Shown here: positions 55,729 through 64,000 of the stretch, piece after piece | Position numbering within the stretch: position 1 is the first letter of the stretch | How the letters are laid out: every line of letters begins with the position of its first letter | Assembly (NCBI GenBank): GCA_963835495.1 | Contig: CAWIFQ010000005.1 | Location: 558,001-622,000, forward strand | Direction: 5' to 3' | From: Acaudatibacter sp963835495 | GTDB taxonomy: Bacteria > Pseudomonadota > Alphaproteobacteria > Caulobacterales > Caulobacteraceae | DNA: 64,000 nucleotides | Position numbers and translations under genes: made by a program | Notes under the pieces: model-generated | Databases searched by the model: none | What the model was told of the DNA's origin: nothing | The model's input: only the letters and a program-made list of their open reading frames with translations

Positions 55729-55998
55729 TCAGGCAGCCTGCAGCTTCTTAAGCTGAGCCGCCAGCCGCGACACTTTGCGCGACCCGGTGTTCTTGTGCAC
55801 CACGCCCTTGCCGACGGCGCGCATCAGCTCCGATTGCACCTCGACGAACGCGGTCTTCGCCAGGCCCAGATCGCCGGCGGCAAGCGCCTCTTCGAACTTG
55901 CGTACGAAGGTGCGGACACGCGACCGGCGCGCCTTGTTCACCTCGGTTCTACGCGCGATCTTGCGGATCGCCTTCTTGGCCCCGGGGTTATTCGCCAT
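55729..55998 (-). CDS. rpsT: 30S ribosomal protein S20
   Basis: The 89 residues read MANNPGAKKAIRKIARRTEV, then NKARRSRVRTFVRKFEEAL and GVVHKNTGSRKVSRLAAQLKKL, the helical S20 that binds 16S rRNA. The rpsT-dnaA neighbourhood is typical of Caulobacterales. A good promoter lies 58 bp upstream. Confidence 0.97.
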   Translation of the reverse strand: MANNPGAKKAIRKIARRTEVNKARRSRVRTFVRKFEEALAAGDLGLAKTAFVEVQSELMRAVGKGVVHKNTGSRKVSRLAAQLKKLQAA

Positions 55999-56055
55999 GG
56001 TTCTTGGACGGCCTCGAATGGGCGCCCAACGACGGCGCCGGAAAAAGGAGGCGGC

Positions 56056-56085
56056 GATATACGCCGAAGGCCGGGTGAGGGTCAA
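56056..56085 (-). promoter_or_regulatory. rpsT promoter
   Basis: On the minus strand TTGACC (56080-56085) and TATATC (56056-56061) are 18 bases apart. The -35 overlaps the stop of the upstream membrane-protein gene. The leader to the rpsT ATG is about 50 bases. Confidence 0.6.
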
Positions 56086-57851
56086 TGCAGCGGCGACGGG
56101 TCTTTTCGCAATGTGCAGACTTCCATCCCGTCCGCCGAAGCCAGCACCTGGCAGCGATTCAGCAGAAGGTCGACGAAATCCGCACCAAACCGCCTCACGC
56201 CAGGTTGCGCCGACAGGGCGAACGGATAGAGGCCGGCGCGGGCGAAGCGGTTCAGCGTGCGGCTGATCGGCGGCCCGTCCGCCTCGGCAATCCGTTCGGG
56301 CCGCGTGGGCGCCAGGTAGAAAGGCGCCCGCTGCAGCTCGGCCATCTTCCGGGCCAGCGCCGCCTGCGTCGTCACATCCCCGCCCCGCAGACCTGAATAG
56401 TAGCCCAGGTTGGTGATCGGCGGCGCGCTGGCGGCGACGAGGCGAAGTGGGTCGTAGGCGCCGCGAAAGCGGGTCAACAGCATCGGCGGCGGAACGCCCT
56501 CGCCATTCCGCCGGCCACCCACCGACGCGGAACCGCGCAACTCCGAAGCCAGCCGTCCGACGTCGGCGTGGATGCCGGGCCAGGCCGAATAGGCGACAAA
56601 GAAGCAGAATAACGTTGCCGCGACAGCGGCCGCCCTGGCGGCGCCCGCGGCGAGAAGGCGGCCCACGAGCAGGACGATTGGCGCGAAGCCGTAGGCGATG
56701 GTGATGGTCGGCCACGATCGCCCCACCGCCGCCGGCAGCAGCGCGAACGCGAGGGCTACGCAGGCGGCGAATTGCGCCGCGTCGGGCGCCACATCGACCG
56801 GGGACTGGCCCCGCCATAGAGCCCAGGTGGTGGCGAACGCCCAGGCGCCGACGCAGAGGATAGAGACCACGAACAGCGTCATGATCGGATTGGGCACGAC
56901 CGGCATCAGCACTTGCGACTGGCCGTAGGCCCAGAGCGTCGTGAACATGGGCGACGCGAAGGCGACGAGACCGCCGACGCTAACCGCCAGGCCCACGAGG
57001 CCGGCCGCGATCCTGCCGCACCCGAGCAGCCGGACGGCGATAGCCAGCCACGCCAGAATGGCGGCGGTGAGCGCGCATCCCATCTCCGGCGAGAGGCAAT
57101 AGACCAGTGTATTGGCGGCTGCGGTCGCGGCGAAGGCGGTCCACGCCCCGCCGCGCAGCATGGCGCGCGTCACCAGGATCAGCAGGGCGAATGGCAGAGC
57201 GTAGCGGCCGAAGTTGTAGTTCAGCGAGGGTCCGGGATCGACGAAGCACTCGCAGGCCGTCAGCGCCCAGAACAGCGCCAGACGATAGCGGGGATCGGGG
57301 ATCCACCGTTCGGTCGTGACCGCGAAGGCCCACACTCCGGCGATGACGGCGAGGCCGAGGGTGATCTCGAGCGCGGCCTGGATCGACAGTCCGGCCGCGT
57401 GCAGGCCGTAGGGCAGATAGGCGAGCAGAGCGCCGTAGGCATATTCGAAATCGACGTACGGCCGCTCGCCGGCGTCCATCAGGGTGACGCGCTCGCCGAA
57501 GTAGTTCTGCGGTTGCGACCAGACGGGGGCGAGGACCACGGCGGCGACGCACAGCCCCGCCGCGGCGATGATGTGCCAACGCCAAAACGGAACCGCGCCG
57601 CCGGTCGCCTGGGGCCGGTCACCCCGCGGGACGAACGCGCCCATGGCGGCGGCCCCGCCCAACAGGATCGCGACGAGCGGGAGGAGCTGATTGGTATAGC
57701 CCGCCGCGACCGCCACCGACGCTGCGTGGGTGTCGATGGCGGGCAGGAACCTGGCCGCCAGGAAAAAGGTGATGACGGTCGCCAGCAGGATCGACAGCGA
57801 GAGCCAGCGAGCGGGCCCGGCCGCGCTCGGCGGCACGGCCTGCTCCCTCAC
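56082..57851 (-). CDS. Large polytopic membrane protein of unknown function
   Basis: From a GTG at 57851 that overlaps the TraB/GumN stop as GTGA, the protein has 589 residues. About 11-13 membrane helices cover residues 10-430. The C-terminal 150 residues are soluble, with LRLVAASAPPITNLGYYSGLRGG and a final SADGMEVCTLRKD. The layout recalls GT-C fold glycosyltransferases or O-antigen-type membrane proteins. An acidic VDFEYAYGALLAYLP loop after the second or third helix is compatible with that, but no motif is decisive. The GTG 15 bases later is an alternative start. Confidence 0.7.
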   Translation of the reverse strand: MREQAVPPSAAGPARWLSLSILLATVITFFLAARFLPAIDTHAASVAVAAGYTNQLLPLVAILLGGAAAMGAFVPRGDRPQATGGAVPFWRWHIIAAAGLCVAAVVLAPVWSQPQNYFGERVTLMDAGERPYVDFEYAYGALLAYLPYGLHAAGLSIQAALEITLGLAVIAGVWAFAVTTERWIPDPRYRLALFWALTACECFVDPGPSLNYNFGRYALPFALLILVTRAMLRGGAWTAFAATAAANTLVYCLSPEMGCALTAAILAWLAIAVRLLGCGRIAAGLVGLAVSVGGLVAFASPMFTTLWAYGQSQVLMPVVPNPIMTLFVVSILCVGAWAFATTWALWRGQSPVDVAPDAAQFAACVALAFALLPAAVGRSWPTITIAYGFAPIVLLVGRLLAAGAARAAAVAATLFCFFVAYSAWPGIHADVGRLASELRGSASVGGRRNGEGVPPPMLLTRFRGAYDPLRLVAASAPPITNLGYYSGLRGGDVTTQAALARKMAELQRAPFYLAPTRPERIAEADGPPISRTLNRFARAGLYPFALSAQPGVRRFGADFVDLLLNRCQVLASADGMEVCTLRKDPSPLH

Positions 57852-58741
57852 GGGCCGTCCACCTGGTAGCCCTTCGCGCGCAGCAGCGCCGGCACCCCGC
57901 CGGGCCCGATCAGATGGCCGACGCCGACCACCACCACCACCGAGCCCGGCTGCTTCAGCCGCGCCGCGAGCACGCTGGCCCAATGGCGGTTGCGCGCTTC
58001 GATCAGGCGAGCGAACAGCTTCGGGGAGACCTGGCGCAGCGGATCCAGCGCGTCGTGCTCGAGGCCGGCCAGATCGCCGGACATCCACTCGTCGACGACA
58101 CGCCTGTAGGAGGTCGGGTCCTGCTGGATCTCCGAGACGGTCCAGTTCAGCGAGGCGATCTGGTCCTTGACTGGCGTGCCGGCCAGGAAGCCGATCTGCT
58201 GGCTGGCGGTCTCGAACGCCCGCCGCCTGGTGGTCAGCGGCGTCAACGCCTGGATCTGGCCTTCTACCCCGTCCGAGGCGCTGGCGCCGACCCGGGCGTC
58301 CTCGGCGACCGAGAGCGTGAGGTCGGCCATCCAGGGCTGCATGCGGTCGAGCGCCTCGGGCGCGCAGTTCAGCGAGACGCCGGCGTCCACCAGGTGTTTG
58401 GCCTGGTCGGGCGTCATCATCGCGATGAGGCTCCTGCCCTTGGGCAGGGCGCCGCGGACGATCGACTGCTGCGCGGCCTCTTCGTTGGTCGCCGCGTCGA
58501 TCGGCAGCTCGAACCAAAGCTCGCCCGCCTCGGCCAGCGCCGCGTCGAGTTCTTGCGGTCGCCAGTCGAGCCCGGCCGGCAGCAGGTGGATCGAGCCGAA
58601 CAGCACGATCTTGGTCGCGCCGGCATGCACGACCCAGACCGGCGGCTTGGCGAGCGCCGGCGGCGACGCGGCCAGCGCCAGCATCGCCGCGACCGCCGCG
58701 ACGGCGCGCGATATCCAGGCGAAGGCCCTCAAGTCTGGCAC
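57848..58741 (-). CDS. TraB/GumN family protein
   Basis: The 297 residues have a signal peptide or anchor (AVAAVAAMLALAASPPALA) and then the family motifs: VVHAGATKIVLFGSIHLLP near the start of the mature part, ELWFELPIDA, and VVVVVGVGHLIGPGGVPALLRAKGY at the end. TraB/GumN (PF01963) proteins are thought to be metallo-hydrolases of the EreA/ChaN-like group; the bacterial role is poorly known. The start is GTG at 58741, ten bases before the mutM stop, so the genes overlap. Confidence 0.87.
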   Translation of the reverse strand: MPDLRAFAWISRAVAAVAAMLALAASPPALAKPPVWVVHAGATKIVLFGSIHLLPAGLDWRPQELDAALAEAGELWFELPIDAATNEEAAQQSIVRGALPKGRSLIAMMTPDQAKHLVDAGVSLNCAPEALDRMQPWMADLTLSVAEDARVGASASDGVEGQIQALTPLTTRRRAFETASQQIGFLAGTPVKDQIASLNWTVSEIQQDPTSYRRVVDEWMSGDLAGLEHDALDPLRQVSPKLFARLIEARNRHWASVLAARLKQPGSVVVVVGVGHLIGPGGVPALLRAKGYQVDGP

Positions 58742-59593
58742 CGCCTGCAGAAGAAGGTGGAGCGCCCGCCCTGCACGATCCGCTCGATGCGGCCCTTGCA
58801 GGCGCCGCGCTGGCAGGCTTCGCCTTCGCGGCCATAGACCAGGAAGCGGTGCTGGAAATAGCCAAGCGCGCCGTCCGCGCTGGCGTAGTCGCGCAGCGTC
58901 GAGCCGCCCGCCTCGATCGCCTCCTCGAGCACCTTGCGAATGTCCTTCACCAGCACCCCCAGCTTGCGCCGGCCCAGCGATCCGGCCGGCCGCTCGGGGT
59001 CTATGCCGGCGCGGAACAGCGCCTCGCAGACATAGATGTTGCCGAGTCCGGCGACGATGCGCTGGTCGAGCAGCGTCGCCTTCACCGATTGCCGCCGCCC
59101 CGCGAAGGCGCGCTCGAGGTGGGCGGCGTCGAACGCGCAGCCGAGCGGCTCGGGGCCGAGGCCCCTGAACCAGGGGTGCTCATCCAGCTGGGCGGTGGGG
59201 ATCAGGTCCATGTAGCCGAACCGGCGCGGGTCGTAGAAGGTCACGGTCACGCCGGCGTCGGTCTCGAACACCACGTGAGCGTGGCGCGGATCGGGCGGCT
59301 GGGCGAGCGCGAAATCGCCCGGCCGCAGGCGCGTCGCATCGCCGGTGATCTCGAACCGCCCGCTCATGCCGAGGTGCATCACCAGCGTCTCGTCGCGGTC
59401 GAGCCGAGCCAGCAGATATTTGGCGCGGCGATCGAGCCGCTCGATCCGCGCGCCGGTCAGGCGCTGCACGAAGCCTTCGGGGAACGGAAAGCGCAGGTCC
59501 GGCCGGCGCGCCTCGACGCGGGCCAGGCGGTGCGCCTTCCAGGACGGGCGCCAGGCCGCGCCGCACGGTCTCGACCTCGGGGAGCTCGGGCAT
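58729..59593 (-). CDS. mutM: Formamidopyrimidine-DNA glycosylase, one frameshift as read
   Basis: MutM excises oxidised guanine. The N-terminus MPELPEVETVRRGLAPVLEG carries the catalytic Pro and Glu. A one-base shift near 59540 (GGGCAC read as GGCGCAC) leads to HRLARVEARRPDLRFPFPEG, then LVMHLGMSGRFEI, KATLLDQRIVAGLGNIYVCE and the zinc finger CQRGACKGRIERI...FFCRRCQT. Corrected length is 287 residues. It is divergent from ubiE by 86 bp, as remembered from other alphaproteobacteria. Confidence 0.94.
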
Positions 59594-59679
59594 ACGCCTG
59601 ACATAGAACCGGTTCGGCCGTGGTGGAAATGGCGGCGTCGCGTTGGCGCGGCCCGCGGTTCCGGCCTAAAGACGCGGCC

Positions 59680-60435
59680 ATGAGCGCCACCTTCGGCTAT
59701 CGCGACGTCGAACCCGCCGAGAAGCCGGGGCTGGTCCGCGGCGTGTTCGAGCGCGTCGCCTCGCCGCTACGACCTGATGAACGACCTGATGAGCCTGGGC
59801 GCGCATCGGCTGTGGAAGGACGCCGCGGCCGCACGGCTCAACCCGCAGCCCGGCGAGACCATCATCGACTGCGCCGGCGGCACCGGCGACCTCGCCCGGC
59901 GCTTGCGCGGCGCTGGCGCGAGCGGCGCGGGCCGGCGCGGCGGCGACGCGGCCAGCATCGTGGTCGTCGACTACAACGAGGAGATGGTCGCGCGCCGGCC
60001 GCCTGCGGGGCGGCGAGAGCCGAGATCGCCTGGGCGGTGGGCGACGCGCAGGCGCTGCCGCTGCCCGACGCCTGCGCCGACGCCTACTCGATCGGCTTCG
60101 GCCTGCGCAACGTCACCGACATCCCCGCGGCGCTGGCCGAGGCGCGGCGGGTGCTGAAGCCGGGCGGCCGGTTCCTTTGCCTGGAGTTCTCCCGGCTGAC
60201 CGCCGCGGCGCTGCGGCCGCTCTACGACGCCTATTCGTTCCAGCGTGATCCCCGCGCATCGGCGCGCGGGTCGCCGGCGACGCGCGAGGCCTACCGGTAT
60301 CTGGTCGAGAGCATCCGCCGGTTTCCCGACCAGGCGGCGCTGGCCGAGCTGATGCGCCGGGCCGGGTTCGGGCGGGTGTCCTTGACCAACTTCACCGGCG
60401 GCGTGGTGGCCCTGCACCAGGGCTGGGCGATCTGA
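59680..60435 (+). CDS. ubiE: Ubiquinone/menaquinone biosynthesis C-methyltransferase, several frameshifts as read
   Basis: UbiE methylates the quinone ring with SAM. Pieces in different frames give MSATFGYRDVEPAEKPGLVR, YDLMNDLMSLGAHRLWKD, ETIIDCAGGTGDLARRL (SAM motif), VGDAQALPLPDACADAYSIGFGLRNVTD and GRFLCLEFSRLTAAALRPLYDAYSF, then, after three apparent extra C residues near 60246-60285, EAYRYLVESIRRFPDQAALAEL. Shifts also lie near 59770 (TCGCGC read as TCGCCGC) and 60000. Length is normal (about 250). ubiB follows after five bases. Confidence 0.92.
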   Translation: MSATFGYRDVEPAEKPGLVRGVFERVASPLRPDERPDEPGRASAVEGRRGRTAQPAARRDHHRLRRRHRRPRPALARRWRERRGPARRRRGQHRGRRLQRGDGRAPAACGAARAEIAWAVGDAQALPLPDACADAYSIGFGLRNVTDIPAALAEARRVLKPGGRFLCLEFSRLTAAALRPLYDAYSFQRDPRASARGSPATREAYRYLVESIRRFPDQAALAELMRRAGFGRVSLTNFTGGVVALHQGWAI

Positions 60436-60440
60436 GGCGC

Positions 60441-61996
60441 GTGGCCGGCTTGGGCTCCTACGGCCGGCTGGTCGGCGCGGCCTTCGTCCTGGTCCGCGCC
60501 GACGCCCTGGTGCCGCGCGAGCTCGATCCCGTGCTGCCGGCGCGGCGTCGCGCTGGTCGCCGGACGCTGCGCCTCTTCAGCCGGCCCGGCGGCCCGGCAG
60601 CGGGCGGCCGGGCGAGCGGCTGGCCGGCGCGCTGGAGCGGCTGGGGCCGGTGGCGATCAAGCTCGGCCAGTTCCTGTCGACCCGCGCCGACATCTTCGGC
60701 CTGGCGTTCGCCGAGGACCTGTCGCGGCTGAAGGACCGCCTGCCGCCGTTTCCCGCCGAGGAGGCCAAGACCGAGGTCGCCGCCGCGCTCGGCCGGCCGC
60801 TGGAGAGCCTCTTCAGCGAGTTCGACGAGGCGATCGCCGGCGCGTCGCTGGCCCAGGCGCACCAGGCGAAGCTGATCGACGGCCGCCAGGTGGCGGTGAA
60901 GGTGCTGCGGCCGGGGATCGAGCGGCGCGTGGCGGCGGACGTCGAGGCGCTGCGGACCGGCGGCGCGTCTGGCCGAGGCCTGGTCGCCGCCGTCGCGGCG
61001 GCTGGAGCCGCGCGCCTTCGCCGAGACGGTGGTGCGGGCGCTGGAGCTGGAGCTGGACCTGCGCTTCGAGGCGGCCGGCGCCGACGAGCTGCGCGCGGTG
61101 ATGGCGCACGACGGCTACATGCGGGCGCCGCCGGTGGTCTGGGACGGCGTCGCGCAGGCGGGTGCTGACGCTGGAATGGGCGCCCGGCGCGCCGCTGTCC
61201 GATCCCGCCGCGCTGGCGCAGGACGGCCTCGACCGCCCGACCCTGGCCAACAACCTGATCCGCGCCTTCCTGGCCCAGGCGCTGGACCACGGCGTCTTCC
61301 ACGCCGACCTGCACGAGGGGAACCTGTTCGTCGCCGCCGCCGGCGCGGCTGACCGCGGTCGACTTCGGCATCGTCGGCCGGCTCGGGCGCCGGCGAGCGG
61401 CGCTATCTGGCGGAGATCCTCTGGGGGTTCCTGCGGCGCGACTACGCCCGCGTCTCGGCCAGGTGCATTTCGACGCCGGCTATGTGCCGGCCCACCACGA
61501 CAAGGCCGCCTTCGCCCAGGCGCTGCGGGCGGTCGGCGAGCCGCTGTTCGGCCTCACCGCCCGCGACGTCTCGATGGGCCGCCTGCTCGCCCAGCTGTTC
61601 GAGATCACCGCCCTGTTCGACATGCGCCTGCGCCCGGAGCTGGTGCTGCTGCAGAAGACCATGGTCACGGTCGAGGGCGTCGCGCGCCGGATCGATCCCG
61701 ACCACGACATCTGGGCCGCCGCCGAGCCGGTGGTGCGCCGCTGGATCGCCCGCGAACTGTCGCCGGCCGCCAAGGTGCGCGACTTCGCCCGCGAGGCCCG
61801 CGCCGCGGTCAGCTATCTGGCGCGGATGGCCGAGCCGCCGCCGCAGGACGCGACCACGGACGCCAGCCTCGACACTCAGCCCGCGGCGCAGGCGAAGGCG
61901 CCGGCCCACGCCGCGATCTGGTTCTTCGCCGGCGCGGCGGCGAGCGCCCTGGCCTTCACGCTGGGGCTGGCGCTGCGCCTGGCCGGCCGGCTCTAG
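60441..61996 (+). CDS. ubiB: Ubiquinone biosynthesis regulatory protein kinase UbiB, several frameshifts as read
   Basis: UbiB is an ADCK-type ATPase needed for ubiquinone synthesis. The frames together give ELDPVLP, GPVAIKLGQFLSTRADIFGL (the KxGQ motif), EFDEAIAGASLAQAHQAKLIDG, VKVLRPGIERRVAAD, LTLEWAPGAPLSD, DHGVFHADLHEGNLFV (catalytic loop), DFGIVGRLG and LVLLQKTMVTVEGVARRIDPDHD. Two hydrophobic segments end the protein (IWFFAGAAASALAFTLGLALRL). Frame changes occur near 60545, 60965, 61162, 61350, 61385 and 61460. The GTG at 60441 follows ubiE by five bases. Confidence 0.9.
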
Positions 61997-62005
61997 CCGG
62001 CGGCG

Positions 62006-62547
62006 TCAGCCCTCCGACTTGTCGTCGCTCTGGATCGAGACTGTTCGCGCGACACCTGCTGCTGCCAGTAGGCTGGCCCCGTCGCGCGGCTTGAACATGG
62101 TCCGCGGCGCGCCGGTCTTGCTGACCACCGCGAAGGTGTTGGTCTTGGCGTCGTAGAGCAGCGCATCGCCATTGGCGCGCGCCACCTTCTGCACGCCGGT
62201 CGGCGGCGTATCGACGAAGGCGTGCACCTTGGCGACGTAGTCGGCCTCGCTGGCCGCGCCGAAGTCCTTGCCGTTCTTGCCGAACTGATAGTCGGCGTTC
62301 TCCTGGGCGGTGTGCTTGCGGTTGGCCGCCCAGATCGGCTTGCCGTCGCTCGCCAGCGGCGCCGGCGCATCGCGCGGATCGGTCGACGCAACCGTCTGGC
62401 TCGCCCCGCCCGCCTGCCCGCTCTGGCCCGCGGCGCTGATCGACGCCGGCGGTTGGCCGGCGCCTTGCTGGTCGCCGACGGCCCTGCGTCGCAGGCGCCC
62501 AGCGAAAGGGCGAGCGCGGTCGCCCCCACCAAAAAGACAACCCTCAT
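62006..62547 (-). CDS. Predicted lipoprotein of unknown function, one frameshift as read
   Basis: MRVVFLVGATALALSLGACDAG is a signal peptide with a clear lipobox (LGAC), so the protein is anchored in a membrane. After a one-base loss near 62472 the mature part is Gln/Ser/Ala-rich, then IWAANRKHTAQENADYQFGK, KVHAFVDTPPTGVQKVARANG and DALLYDAKTNTFAVVSKTGAPRTMF. That last part is a small domain also seen in short secreted proteins of Sphingomonadales and Caulobacterales as I recall. Corrected length is 180. The ATG at 62547 has GGGGA six bases upstream. It is convergent with ubiB (9-bp gap). Confidence 0.72.
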
Positions 62548-62667
62548 TTCCATTCCCCAGTCCATCACCGCAACCTGCGGCATCGTGAACAAAGAAAGAA
62601 CACTACGCGAGGTTTGTCTAGTGGATTCCTGCGCTGTATGAGCAGGCGCCTTTCTGGAGGGCCGGAC

Positions 62668-63885
62668 GTGAGCCAGCGGCGCGTGCTTCTGATCGTCGGC
62701 GGCGGCGTCGCGGCCTACAAGGCGCTGGAGCTGGCGCGCCTGTTCCGCAAGGCCGACGTCGCCGTGCGGCCGATCCTGACCGCGGCCGGCGCCGAGTTCG
62801 TCACCCCGCTCTCGCTGGCCGCCCTGGGCGAGGACAAGGTCTACCAGGACCTGTTCAGCCTCACCGACGAGGCGCGAGATGGGCCACATCGAGCTGTCGC
62901 GCTCGGCCGACCTGGTGGTCGTGGCCCCGGCGACGGCCGACCTGATGGCCAAGGCGGCGAACGGTCTGGCCGGCGACCTGGCCTCCACCACCCTGCTGGC
63001 CACCGACAAGCCGGTGCTGATGGCGCCGGCGATGAACGTGCGGATGTGGCTGCACGCCGCCACCCAGCGCAACCTCGCCCGGCTCAAGGCGGACGGCGTC
63101 GGCTTCGTCGGACCGGACGAGGGCGCCATGGCCTGCGGCGAGTTCGGGCCTGGGCGCATGGCCGAGCCGGAGGCGATCTTCGACGCGGCGATGGCGATGT
63201 TGGGCGCGGCACCCGGCGGCGGCGGACGGCTGGCCGGCAAGCACGTGCTGATCACCGCCGGCCCCACGGCCGAGCCGATCGACCCGGTGCGGGTGATCAC
63301 CAACCGCTCCTGCGGCAAGCAGGGCTACGCCATCGCCGGCGCGCTGGCGGCGCTGGGCGCGCGGGTGACGCTGGTGTCCGGGCCGGTGGCGATTTCGGCG
63401 CCGCCCGGCGTGACCCGCGTCGACGTCGAGACCGCGCGAACAGATGCTGGCCGCCTGCAAGGCGGCGTTGCCCGCCGACGCCGCCGTCTGCGTCGCCGCC
63501 GTCGCCGACTGGCGCGCCGACGAGGTGTTCGAGGTGAAGATGAAGAAGAGCCACGAAGGGCCGCCGACCATCCGTCTGGTCGAGAACCCGGACATCCTGG
63601 CGACGCTCTCGGCCCACCGCGCGGGCCGCCCGAAGCTGGTGGTCGGGTTCGCCGCCGAGACCAACGACCTGGAGGCGCTGCGCTCGCTCGAAGCTGAAGC
63701 GCAAGGGCTGCGACTGGATCGTCGCCAACGACGTCAGCGCCGACGGCATCATGGGCGGCGACGAGAACGAGGTGCTGCTGGTCTATCCTCAGGGTACCGA
63801 TCACTGGCCGCGCGCCTCGAAGACCGAGGTCGCCCGCCGCCTCGCCGAACGCATCGCCGCGGATCTGCTCGGGGAGCGGGCGTGA
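62668..63885 (+). CDS. coaBC: Phosphopantothenoylcysteine decarboxylase/synthase CoaBC, three frameshifts as read
   Basis: CoaBC makes 4'-phosphopantetheine from phosphopantothenate in coenzyme A synthesis. The CoaC half has VLLIVGGGVAAYKALEL, GHIELSRSADLVVVAPATAD (catalytic His), APAMNVRMW and GAMACGEFGPGRM (Cys). The CoaB half has GKHVLITAGPTAEPIDPVR, NRSCGKQGYAIA, VAAVADWRADEV and KLVVGFAAETND. The start is the GTG at 62668 with GGAGG ahead. Single extra bases near 62877 (GCGGAG read as GCGCGAG), 63436 (GCGGAA read as GCGCGAA) and 63690 account for the breaks, and the corrected product is about 404 residues. It overlaps dut by GTGA. Confidence 0.94.
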
Positions 63886-64000
63886 GCGTCGACGATCGCG
63901 GTCAAGCGGCTGCCGCACGGCGAGGGCCTGCCGCTGCCGGCCTACGAGACCGCCCACGCCGCCGGCATGGACCTGCGCGCCGCGCGTGCCGGAGGACGAG
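63882..64000 (+). CDS. dut: dUTP diphosphatase, 5' part only, two frameshifts as read
   Basis: The GTG at 63882 overlaps the coaBC stop. After an extra base near 63892 the frame reads TIAVKRLPHGEGLPLPAYET and AHAAGMDLRAA, the start of a trimeric dUTPase, then another extra C near 63989 before VPEDE. The window ends there, about 35 residues into the protein. dUTPase keeps uracil out of DNA and makes dUMP; coaBC-dut is a common pair. Confidence 0.85.
   Translation, partial: MSVDDRGQAAAARRGPAAAGLRDRPRRRHGPARRACRRT

Overview
The window is chromosomal DNA of a very GC-rich alphaproteobacterium, most likely a member of the Caulobacteraceae (Phenylobacterium/Caulobacter type). The grounds are codon use, a Fur without the CxxC zinc pair, many weakly led or NTGA-overlapping genes, a GANTC site beside the dnaA promoter, and a replication-linked block (dnaA, rpsT, mutM, ubiE, ubiB, coaBC, dut) with dnaK/dnaJ and mutS close by. 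This assignment rests on my memory of gene order and families; no search was run. I saw no rRNA, tRNA, CRISPR array, prophage or transposase.

Layout. 1-7.6 kb: the tail of an SDR-type oxidoreductase gene, a divergent LysR regulator, rplS-trmD with an unusual membrane-protein neighbour, a monoglyceride-lipase-like hydrolase, a membrane protein abutting a winged-helix/TPR regulator, and a CPBP protease. 7.6-15.8 kb: glnD, murJ, trpS, then the tight run nfu-tsaB-rimI-fur. 15.8-21.3 kb: an esterase, an aldo/keto reductase and a GH38 mannosidase, all frameshifted as read. 21.4-28.2 kb: rsgA behind a leader with a 12-codon ORF and a hairpin, a GNAT, uppP, an enoyl-CoA hydratase, metY, and hemN behind an FNR/FixK box. 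28.2-37 kb: a long minus-strand translation block (rplU, rpmA, GNAT, methyltransferase, then an attenuator-like hairpin, rimP, nusA, ylxR, infB). 37-44.2 kb: accessory genes including a decayed GxxExxY gene between inverted CACGAAG-rich sequences, a CobW-family GTPase, exbD and mtgA. 44.2-55.3 kb: a phosphatase, mutS, dnaJ, dnaK, alkB, a dienelactone hydrolase and dnaA. 55.3-64 kb: rpsT, a large membrane protein, a TraB/GumN protein, mutM, ubiE, ubiB, a lipoprotein, coaBC and the start of dut.

Three families of dispersed palindromic intergenic repeats (here called A, B and C) occupy many of the gene gaps, often between convergent genes. About seventeen genes, including essential ones (rplU, infB, coaBC, dut), carry one-base frameshifts, many explicable as one extra C on the coding strand. 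Uncorrected base errors in a draft assembly explain this better than gene decay. Intact stretches (1-16.6 kb, 21.4-27.6 kb, 41-59 kb) read cleanly.

I did not find one obvious new multi-gene system. The most interesting signals are regulatory or small: CTG start codons inside CTGA overlaps, the rsgA leader, the rimP-nusA attenuator, and the repeat families.
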